Shown: one piece after another, positions 55,350 to 64,000 of the stretch
Position numbering within the stretch: position 1 is the first letter of the stretch
Layout: every line of letters starts with the position of its first letter
Assembly: GCF_003573695.1 (NCBI RefSeq)
Contig: NC_039362.1
Location: forward strand, 181,059,977-181,123,976
Direction of reading: 5' to 3'
Origin: Papaver somniferum
Lineage: Eukaryota; Streptophyta; Magnoliopsida; Ranunculales; Papaveraceae
DNA length: 64,000 bases
Translations under genes and position numbers: made by a program
Notes under the pieces: model-generated
Database searches by the model: none
What the model saw: the letters and a program-made list of their open reading frames with translations, nothing else
What the model was told of the DNA's origin: nothing

Positions 55350-56665
55350 ACATTTTTCATAAAACCAATATCAGAAAATAAGGAGTGTATTTCGAAACGA
55401 AACGAAACTACTTAGAGTCTTCGACATAATGCAGATTAATTAAAACAAGCAAGACCTAAAGCACGGAACACCACAGATTACTCAAACAATCCTTTTACGA
55501 AAAGCAAGTCAGATGAAGCTACAAACTTAATCAAATTTAGCAAAGGCAGACAAATGAATAAAGCCAAACAATGAAGCAACTTGGCTTTTTATAGGTATTC
55601 AATTGGAAAAATATTACGTTCTTCTTAAGCATAATAAAACACTTAACCTATGCTATTTGATAGTTAGTCAATAAGGAAAAAAAATCATCCAAATTTAATC
55701 TAATTACCTCTTCATAAACTGAGGAATTCAGATTTTATAATTGATCACTACGATTCATTACTTTCATATCCCTAAACAAATCAATAAGCTAAACAGATTT
55801 TTACTTCATAAAACAAAATTGTCCACAATCTTCTACATAAAATATACGAGTAAACCTAGAATAAAAAATCTCCTAGACCCAAAACATAAACTGAAAAATA
55901 AGAAAAACCCAATCTTCATCTCATGCTTATATAATACCAAAACAAAGAAATTAAATCTTAGAAAATTGACAGCGCCAGATTTGAAGAAAACTGAAATATA
56001 AATTGATACCAACAACATACCATGTTTTAAAACAACATGAAATCCAGATTCAATCTACAAAAGAAATCAGGCTCAAAAAAACCGAGTTATTAAAATCCAA
56101 AACAAATAAAAGTGGTGGAGAATTAATACCTGAAGAAGTTCAAGAAATCTAACTGAGGCTGATTGTTCGTCTTCTAAAAACTCCTACAATAAAAACCAAA
56201 AGAGATTTCAAACCCTAACAACAAACAAAATCAACAGGAACAAAGGGAGGAAAGGGGGAAAATTACATTTAAAGCATAACTTTAGTTCCAATAAGAAGAA
56301 CTATTAATTACCACAGAAACAACAAAGATGAAAAAGGAAATGGTTAAGAAGAATGGTTTTGAGTTATGATTGCAGAAAATGGTTTTAGATCGAACATAAT
56401 GATACAAATAGATCTGGAGTGAAGAACGAAATGGTTTTTCTTCCTGGTTCATGGTGTAGTGTTTGTTATCATAAAAATCTATTAGTTTTTGTAAGAAATC
56501 AATGAATATGGAGAGGTAAGAAATTCTTCTTCGGAGGCAGAAAAAGGATGAGCGAGAAGAGGAGGGACTTGCAGAGAAATGGAAGAAGAGGAGGCAGCAA
56601 AAGGATAGTATTCGACTTTAGTAAAGAGAAGAGTGGGACTCGCAGCCGTTGGATCAATGAGAAGA

Positions 56666-58503
56666 CCCAAAAACGCACCTGCATGCCAAGCAGCATGCCA
56701 AACACACATACCAGGCACACATACCAGCTGCACATACCAAACGCGCCAAACATGGCCACTCACCCCATGCCACGTGTCATATAGGCTAATTAGGGTTTCG
56801 ACAAGCCAAGCCCTAATTTAGGCAAAATTTACACACCAACGTGCCAAAAATTTCAGTGGCTATGGCTACGCGCACAACCGTGCTAAAGGCATGCACGAGT
56901 CATGCCAGCCATGCCGTAATACCGCTAGAATAAGTTAAAGGTGCTACTGCCAATTAAAGGTAGTCATGATCGATGGCTACTTTTCCTCCTGAGATATGAT
57001 CTCAGCCATCCAAGTTCGCCACCAAACTAACAGGCTTGTGGCAACTTTTGAGCGACCATGTCGCCAAATCCTAAACTTTGGCCACGACATCAAATCCCAG
57101 TTTGGCCAGAGCGCCTAATTTTGGCCACAGTGCCAAACCCTAGCCATGGCCACGGCGCCAAGCCCTAACCTTGTCCATGCCGCCAAGCCTTAACTTTATT
57201 CACGGAGCCAAATCTTAACTTTGGCCATGTTAAACACTACAGGAGTGGCCATGCCACTGACATGCTGCTATGCCACGGCCACTGTCATGCCACATCTACT
57301 AGCATGTCGTCATGCCACGGCCACTGGCATGCCACGTCTACTAGCATGTTGCTATGCCACGGCCACTGACATGCCCCCATACCACGACTACTAGCATGTC
57401 ACTATGCCACGGCCACTGGCGTGCCACCATGCCACATATACTAGCATGTCGCGATGCCATGGCCACTGGCATGCCACCATCCCACGGCTACTGGCATGTC
57501 GCTATGTCACGGCCACTGACATGCCACCATGCCACGGCTACTAGCATGTCGCTATCCCACGGTCACTGGCGTGCCACCGTACCACAGCTACTAGCATGCC
57601 GCTATACCGCGGCTACGCCATCGGCATGCCACTATGCCATGGCTACGCCACTGGCATGCTGTTATGCCATGGCTCCAGTAGGCGCTACTATGCCAATGGC
57701 GCCACTTCGCTATACAATAAGATGCGGCCAAAATCAATGGTCACTCTTCCTCATGAGATGTAATCTCAGCCATCAAAATTCGCCACTGAGTCGTTCAGCT
57801 CGTGACAAGTTTTAGGCGACTAGCCAAAACGACCCTAGCATCACATGTGTTATTTACCTACGGCAAGCCTCTCATTTTTAACTTCCCACACGTAGCAAAG
57901 TGCCACATGTATTCCACGAAAACCCTCGAGAATCAAAACATGTCAAAAACTGGGGATACTCATCAGGGTATTGGTCTGGCGGTTTACAGCGTGCGGCGTG
58001 CAATACGCCCGTTACAGAAAGTGTCATAAAGCGGGGTGGTTAGTAATGGAAATAAGTAATGGTGTAAATGTATCCTTCATTATGGAAACATAAATTCTAG
58101 GCGTTACCTGTTACTCCCTTCTTCCACCACTCAATCGTTTCCACTTCCCACGAGATCAGGGTACGTTTTGTTGCGACTTGTATAAATAGGTCTCACCTAT
58201 TTTCCACCAAACGACAAGTTTTGGTCAGGAGAAAAAATACAAGATCCAGAAATCATCTGATAGCTTTTCATTCAGCTAGCAGTTGAACTTTCTGATACAA
58301 GTCACGAAACACCCACACTTCTAGAATCAACTATTCTGGTCTCAACACTTTCTTCGCTTCCCTCCCTAAGACAAACCATTCTCCTTCACTTTGTGACCGA
58401 CGCAAGCCTGGAACGGCCACTTCTTGGTTTAGGCCAGGATTGTACAGATTGATCTCTCGAATCAAAAGTACTCCTGTGCAGAAACCGTTTTCACCCTCAA
58501 ACA
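56666..58503 (+). repeat. 3' LTR of element C, second part
   Basis: It resumes the LTR at CCCAAAAACGCACC (matching 43402) and ends CTCAAACA at 58503. TATAAATA lies at 58181 with GGTCTCACC after it. The copy lacks part of the 5' LTR end sequence around 45297-45350. Confidence 0.85.
57250..57610 (+). repeat. 50-bp minisatellite in C's 3' LTR
   Basis: Same unit as at 43930-44440 but about seven units, some shortened (for example ATGCCACATCTACTAGCATG). The copy number differs between the two LTRs of one element. Confidence 0.85.
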
Positions 58504-58528
58504 CCATCACTAAAAAAAAATTAATCGT

Positions 58529-59079
58529 TGTTCCAAAGGAACGTGGGTCAGCTGAGGTGGCAGGGTTCGACTGGATAAAGCACGCGGCGAACGAAGGTAC
58601 CATTTGTACGAAAGTTAAATCAACAAACGATGGACCCAAAGGCAGCAAAGATATACCTGGAGAAGAAGGGGTTATAAATACCAAGCCTCACCAACCAACA
58701 AAAGGCATTCAATATCTAGGAGAGAAGATCTAGTCTTAAGCTTATACCTCTTTAATGTTTAGAACTTAAGTATTTACTTCAACTTGAGTTCTCTCTATTA
58801 CTTTGGGAAGCATTTTTGATCTTTGTAACCACCATAACTTAATACAAAACAATCACTCATTACCCCGTGGACGTAGACGAAAGTCGAACCACGTAATCTC
58901 TTGTGTATCATGATAACTTAGTAGATTTTATATTATCTTTGCATTCTTAGTTGTTAATGTGATCTTGAGTACCCTTTATTACTTAGCATTATCAGTTCAA
59001 CAAAGGCATCATTACTACTTAGTATCTGATTTTCTGAATTGTATACATTACGTAGACTACGGGAAAACGAGTAGTCACA
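58529..59079 (+). repeat. 5' LTR of element D (about 551 bp)
   Basis: The end is fixed by AGTCACA before the primer site. The start is inferred. TATAAATA at 58674 is a good TATA box. No second copy is in the window. Confidence 0.6.
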
Positions 59080-59080
59080 G

Positions 59081-59096
59081 TTTGGCGCTAGAACAG
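59081..59096 (+). promoter_or_regulatory. Primer-binding site of element D
   Basis: TTTGGCGCTAGAACAG, close to the sites of A and E. The leader from 59097 to 59678 shows nothing else. Confidence 0.7.
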
Positions 59097-59678
59097 TTTT
59101 GCTCACCAGCCTGAGTTCTTATATTCCGTCATTTATTTTACTAATGCATCTTTTTTAAGTGAAGAAATCTGAGTTCAGCAGCGATGAATCACACTTTCTA
59201 GTGATGGGTTAGTCCGTTGTTTTCGCAAGTTCTTTGAGTTCATAACCTATAAGGACGGCAATCTCACAGATCTACAAAAGTTTTTACAAAAAAACACCCA
59301 CAAAACACTAAAACTTTTGTTTTGTACTAAAACTTCCTTTTCCTACAAAGCATCCTTTAGATCTGAGTACCTCAGACTGCAGAGGAATCTCAGTAAAAGT
59401 TTAAGGAAGAAAGATCTTCTAAAGCATTTAATAACCCTGTTTTTTGGGAATATCTGACACCCCTTTTTTATTGGTTTTTATCGTTTAAGGGTGTTTCTTC
59501 CAAAGGTGTCATAAACATTTAATACTCGTCTTTCCAAACATCATTTCAGTCCTTATTCTGAAAAAGCTACTTAGACGTCTTCTGTTTCAGAGCATTAATT
59601 GCCAATTTTGGCGGAGGCACCCAAGTAGCAGATTTTTGTCGTTTTCTTTGTGACTACAGGATATCGAAAGCCGAAGGC

Positions 59679-61600
59679 ATGCAGAAACCAAGTGATGTAC
59701 CAACAAGCTCACGACCAGTAGTCACAAGAGAAAGATCCCAAAAGCCGTCTCAAGCAAATCAATGAACAGAAGCAGAGGACGGGAAAAGTGAAATAGCACG
59801 AAGGATGATTTCTAACAAACCACCTATTCCTGCTGAAGGGATGGGGCGAACATCGGGAGCTCAACCACTTTACGGCATGCCGTTACCGGAGCATCCCAAT
59901 ATCACGCAGCCACATGCGGCCAATGCAGGGTTACCCAGAACCTTAGTTCCTACAGGACGAGGTTTGGGAAACCTAACTCCAATACAAATAGATCCAGACG
60001 CACCGGTCGTAGAAGAAGGAATGGCTAACTCTGAGGATCCGGGCGACAGCACTCCTCAGGGTGGTGGAATCCACAACGAAGAGCAAATAGCAACACAAGT
60101 AGCAGCTTTGCTACTACGAAACAAGGAGCATGAGGATACAATACACGTGATGGCTCAGGAAAAACAGAACCTAAAGGACATGCTCGACGTGTATATCGAA
60201 GGTTCCCAAACTCACCCTCCTCTAAAGAGGCGTGAAAACGGAGCTATCTCAGGAAGACGAAGGGTGGATCTTAACCCACCAAAGGCTAACCCAGCAGGGG
60301 AGCCAAAAGAACACGCTGTGATCCATATGAGACGACGGATCCAACATACAAGCCCTCCCAGTCCTACTACGACGAGACATTTTCCAGAGATGCTCACAAC
60401 GTGAGCATGGTTATGGAGAAAATGGAAAAAATGCGGAAGGAGATACAAGGCCTAAAAACTGGCCACGCAGGTGCAATAATAGAAGAGGTACTACAAGAGG
60501 AAACCGCATATCCATTATCTTTCCGCATTTTGAGGGAACCCATCCCTCCGAAATGCCCGATACCTACGTTCCAGGCATACAACGGTACCTCAGATCCCGC
60601 AGCCCACCTACGGTATTACACTCGTGTCCTTGCCCATTGGTAAAGAGATGAGGTAGTATTGTGTAGATACTTCCCTGTAAGCTTGACGGGATCATCATTG
60701 GCCTGGTATGACAATTTACCAACAAACTCAATTGACTCTTTCGAGCAATTGTCTACGGTGTTCTTGGACACATACATGTACAACAAATCAACAAAGGCTG
60801 GGTTAGATAGGTTGTTTGATTTAGCTATCAGACCCCGCGAAACATTGATGTAGTGCACGGATAGGTGGCAGAAGACATGCCAAGCAATTAGAAAAGTCAA
60901 TCCAGAAATTAGCATTAATTGCTATAAGTATGGACTTGACAGAACCTCGACTATCTTCGTGGAGCTTCACAACAGAGCCCTCGATTCCGAAGGGGAGCTC
61001 AGGGTTTTTCAAGACCGCTACATCAGAGTTGAAGAAATCTAGAAGGAAAACCCAAGGCACAAACAAAAACAACAACAGGTCCGCAACGAACCAACTCTCT
61101 GGAACCAATTCCGGAGATACCTAAGAGGAAAAACCAGCTCTCGAGACAAAAGTTCAAAATACGGAGATGGCAAAGGCATAGGAAAAGGAAGACACGAGTT
61201 CGTAGATAAGGTCTACACAAAGCTAGCTAAATACCACATTCTCCCACATTCTAAGCAAATAAGAAGCAAAGACGGGCTTTCCTTACCCTAATACTAGGGG
61301 AAAGCAACCAGAAAAAACGAAGGAGGCCAAGGAGTATTGTGCATACCACCAGTACTACGGGCATACAACTGATACATGCTACCATATACAGAATGTAATT
61401 CAGGGATTCATAGACGAAGGCAAGTTCATGGAGTACGTGCAGATACAACCAGCTGATACTGAGGTAGCCCCCAAGAAAAGGGTAGAACTACCTCAGGATG
61501 GCAAATACATCAACATGATTACCTTCTCCAGCGGAGGTCAGGAGGAGCTACTCGAAGACATCCTCGAGTTAGCTCGAAACAGGAGAAAGCTATAAGCCCA
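59679..61600 (+). pseudogene. Element D gag, broken
   Basis: Gag forms the particle and binds RNA. The frame opens at ATG 59679, has a TGA at 59763-59765 and continues in the same frame to 60404. A frameshift at about 60401 leads to the capsid region: PIPTFQAYNGTSDPAAHLRYY, a TAA at 60641, then SLTGSSLAWYDNLPTNSIDSF and a TAG at about 60851, the typical Retrotrans_gag core. Near 61330 a motif reads EYCAYHQYYGHTTDTCYHI, the C-x-x-H...H...C zinc-finger variant of Tat Gag. Position 61600 approximates the end. Three or more breaks make it inactive. Confidence 0.8.
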
Positions 61601-61649
61601 CGGGGTGTTCAATCTAAGCGGACCACCTACTAGCACTTGGGAATAATGG

Positions 61650-62006
61650 ATGGCCACGCCATTAACAACAAAAGACGTCAATCAGGAGGTCGAGATGCAC
61701 AATGATCCACTTATGATCACTCTTCCAATACATGGATGGAACGTCATGAAGGTCCTCGTTGACGAGGGAAGCTCGTTAAATGTACTTTTCTACGAACCCT
61801 ACCTACGCATGGGTTTGACAGCGGAGAAGATGGACTCTTACACTTGCACAATATACGGTTTCAATGGAGCAGTCTCTAGGTCAAAAGGAGAAATCGTCTT
61901 GCAGGTACGTGCGAGACCCTTAGTATCAAATACAAGGTTCTGTGTGGTGGAGGCACCTTCGACCTACAATGTAATCATGGGAAGGCTATGGGTCCATAGA
62001 TTATGA
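61650..62006 (+). pseudogene. Element D aspartic protease
   Basis: The frame 61650-62006 holds MITLPIHGWNVMKVLVDEGS, the aspartic protease active-site region, and the flap-side STYNVIMGRLWVHRL. The active site reads D-E-G-S rather than the usual D-T/S/G-G/A, and the LLGRPW-type motif reads IMGRLW; both may be decay. A stop follows at 62006. 62007-62362 is a poorly conserved linker to RT. Confidence 0.8.
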
Positions 62007-62362
62007 GGAAAAACTTCGACATATCACCAGTACCTTCGATTCCCTACACCCATGGGTGAAATGGAAATCAAGGGTAACCAGCAAGACGCAAGGCTATGCA
62101 ATCTAGTAGAGGTCAGACTCAACGAAGAAAGAGCTTCCGCCAGCAGCACGAAAGAAAAAGACGAAAGGCAAACAATAAAGAAGTGAAGGAATGATCCTTC
62201 TTAGTACCCGATGCCGCCTCAGTTCCGGAGACAAGCACCTCTGCCACTCCAGGGGCAAACGTCTTTGCCAAATGACAATTACAGAAAAGCACTCATCAAG
62301 GTCCTCAGAAACGAACCTTCCCACTTGTAGAACCAACAAAGAAAATCAACATCATAACGGAG

Positions 62363-63626
62363 GTGGAACCAAAGATGGTCAACATTGGAACTTTACTTGA
62401 AGAGGAAGAGGAGATGCAACTACAAAGGCTACTAAGGGATTATGCAGATTTCTTTGCATGGTCAATGGAAGACATGCCTGGAATTGACCCAAATTTGGTC
62501 TCCTACCATCTTCGGCTCAAACCAGAAATACCACCATTCAAGCAGCGCATCCGTAAGGTGGCAGACATCTACCACGAATTGGTGGTGAAAGAGTTACAAA
62601 ATCTACTAACCGCATGATTCATACGAGAAGTCAAGTATCCCACGTGGATATCCAACATGGTGATCGTACCCAAGAAGAACGGAGGTGTATGCATTTGCAT
62701 CGACTTTAGCAATCTCAACAAAGCCTTCCCCAAAGACAGCTACCCGCTGCCAAGCATTGACCAACTAGTCAATGCAACTTAAGGTCACCAGAGGATATCC
62801 TTTATGGATGGATACCCAGGTTACAACCAAATCTCCCTTGCAGAAGAAGACTAGGAGGATATTGCGTTCTTTACCCCACGAGGCTTGTATTGTTATACAA
62901 GGATTCCTTTTGGACTAAAGAAGGCGGGGGAAACATACCAACGATTGGTAGAAAAATCTTTAAGTCATGGATCGGCAAAATACTGGAGGTCTACGTGGAC
63001 GATATGCTTGTCAAGAGCAAAGAGGCGAAAAACCACTTTTTAGACCTAAAGGAGATATTCGAATCCATGATAAACTTTCACATGAAGGTGAACCCGGAGA
63101 AATGCACATTCAAAGTAACCTCAGGAAAATTCCTGGGATACTTGGTAACTAAGCGAGGAAAATAAATGGACCCCGAAAGGGTCAGAGCAATAATGGAAAT
63201 GTGATATCCAGAAACACTAAAATAAGTACAAAAGCTAAACGAAATCTTAGCTTTCATGGGAAGATTCATAGCAAGGTCGTCTGATAAATGCAAGGCATTT
63301 TTCGATACACTAAGGAAAGGAACAGGTTCATTTGGACCACGGAGTGCGAGCAATCTCTTCAAAAAATCAAGGAATATTTGACTTCGGTACCTATCTTACA
63401 AAAACCGGAGCCAAATGAGATCCTTACCTTGTACTTAGTTGCAAAAAGCTACACTATAAGCAAAGTGCTAGTACGAGACCAAGGACAAGGAGAAAAGCCC
63501 ATATACCACATCAGCAAAACACTCATCTCAACAGAGCGTAATTATACCAACATGGAGCATCTCATATATTCCTTAGTAGTGGCAACACAGAAACTAAGGA
63601 TATATTTCGACGCACATACCATCTGA
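62363..63626 (+). pseudogene. Element D reverse transcriptase and RNase H, broken
   Basis: Seen in order: FFAWSMEDMPGIDP and PPFKQRIRKV (62450-62560), a TGA at about 62615, IDFSNLNKAFPKDSYPLP near 62700, a TAA at about 62779, a TAG at about 62852, PRGLYCYTRIPFGLKKAG near 62880 and the catalytic YVDD near 62993-63004 followed by MLVKSKEAK. The frame stops at about 63165. RNase H follows (63288-63626) with RFIWTTECEQSLQKIKEYL and a YHISKTLISTERNYT motif. The order and spacing are normal. Multiple stops exclude function. Confidence 0.9.
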
Positions 63627-63683
63627 GTCTTTACAAAGGCTCAGATAAGTCAAATCCTCGACAACACGGAGAAAATCGGAAGG

Positions 63684-64000
63684 GTGGAAAAATGGAATGT
63701 CGTGATCAAGAGGTTTCACGTAATCTTTGAAACCAGGAAGACTGAGAAATCAAAAATATTAGTAGAATTTTTAGTAGACATACCTCTCAATGACGAAGCA
63801 GAGATTGATGACATCCCAGGAATGGAGGAAGAAAAGCAAGAACCTGAGGATCTCTTGGAACCTCAAAATTCACGAAGGTGGGAGATATTCGTAGATGGCT
63901 CCTCCAACGGAGAAGGTGCAGGCATAAGGATTGTAATAACAACCCCTACTGGAGACCGAATCATCCATGCATTCAGCTTAGAATTCACAATGCACTAATA
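63684..64000 (+). pseudogene. Element D second RNase H, cut by window end
   Basis: The frame opens after a short break and holds the linker (VEFLVDIPLNDEAEIDD) and RRWEIFVDGSSNGEGAG, the start of the Tat-specific archaeal-type RNase H, very like the WEILVDGSSNGEG of A. A TAA lies at 63996-63998, two bases before the window ends. Confidence 0.8.

Larger units (their letters stand above)
50278..56665. mobile_element. 6.4-kb insertion in C's 3' LTR, starting with a CACTA transposon end
   Basis: Comparison of the two C LTRs shows this block is extra and that 80 bp (43322-43401) is missing from the 3' copy at the same point. The left edge is CACTAGTGGAAAAA, a classic plant CACTA terminus. No matching inverted end was found near 56665, so the right end was probably lost with the 80 bp of LTR. 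The contents are mitochondrial-like DNA, a hAT-like MITE and an RNA-binding-protein gene fragment. Captured cargo and sequential insertion are both possible. Confidence 0.65.
42657..58503 (+). mobile_element. Element C: LTR retroelement carrying an antisense plant-mobile-domain gene
   Basis: The 5' LTR is 42657-45379. The 3' LTR is split into 49621-50277 and 56666-58503 by a 6.4-kb insertion. The primer site follows the left LTR on the plus strand. The 4.2-kb interior has almost no gag and no pol; its main content is a minus-strand PMD gene (46138-48751). The flanks TCATC (42652-42656) and CCATC (58504-58508) match at four of five bases. The layout (long LTRs plus an antisense intron-bearing gene) parallels G, A and E with a different cargo. 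Confidence 0.85.
58529..64000 (+). mobile_element. Element D: Tat-lineage Ty3/gypsy retrotransposon, 3' end outside window
   Basis: 5' LTR, primer site, gag, protease, RT, RNase H and the start of a second RNase H follow on the plus strand, and the window ends inside the latter. It is the most complete gag-pol here but carries many stops. It shares the primer site and second RNase H with A. The 5' end at 58529 (TGTTCC) is a best guess, 25 bp after C's LTR ends. Confidence 0.85.

Noticed and set aside
56440..56665. Search for the right-hand CACTA end (GTAGTG or CTAGTG type) near the junction
   Set aside because: Only a weak GTAGTG in a non-inverted context near 56455; it lacks the T-run complement of the left terminus.
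58440..58733. 97-codon frame across the C/D LTR boundary
   Set aside because: It spans two different elements' LTRs and so cannot be an evolved gene.

Overview
This window is nuclear DNA from a flowering plant with a large, transposon-rich genome. The evidence is abundant Ty3/gypsy LTR retrotransposons, CACTA and hAT miniature elements, GT-AG introns, a CHX-type cation/proton antiporter gene, a plant-mobile-domain gene and a fragment resembling plant mitochondrial atp6. I cannot name the species. I label seven LTR elements A-G for cross-reference. The only apparently intact host gene is the CHX gene at 23.7-26.2 kb, in a 3.5-kb island between elements A and E.

Layout. 1-6414: 3' part of a Tat-like gypsy element (G): spacer, decayed antisense gene (broken by a Ty1/copia relic) and 3' LTR. 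6754-22935: element A, with pol on the plus strand (protease, RT, RNase H, second RNase H, integrase), a spacer and an antisense coiled-coil gene. A is split inside its integrase by element B (10709-18043), a non-autonomous element with 1.5-kb LTRs and a perfect ACAGA target-site duplication. 23684-26179: CHX gene. 26450-42528: element E (minus strand), which has LTRs, an antisense gene, a spacer and a gag N-terminal remnant but no pol. E is split by element F (31945-40891, minus strand), a very young gag-only element with 2.7-kb LTRs and a perfect TTTAT duplication; F contains a 658-base assembly gap. 42657-58503: element C, with 2.7-kb LTRs carrying a 50-bp minisatellite. Its main cargo is an antisense plant-mobile-domain (PMD) gene. 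Its 3' LTR is split by a 6.4-kb block that starts with a CACTA terminus and holds mitochondrial-like DNA, a hAT-like MITE and an RBP45/47-type RNA-binding-protein gene fragment. 58529-64000: element D (plus strand), LTR-gag-PR-RT-RNase H-second RNase H, running off the window.

How the parts relate. A and D carry two RNase H domains, the hallmark of the plant Tat lineage. G, A and E share a module: a conserved non-coding spacer followed by an intron-containing gene in antisense orientation. C uses the same layout with a different cargo (PMD). B and F share an Asp-tRNA-like primer site, acidic gag-like ORFs and a hairpin with an invariant GAGGAC loop just before the polypurine tract. Hand-counted LTR divergence gives an order of insertion: E (roughly 10%), A (about 5%), B (about 3%), F (about 0.2%), which agrees with the nesting. 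No element is complete; each lacks a different module, which points to cross-mobilisation followed by decay.
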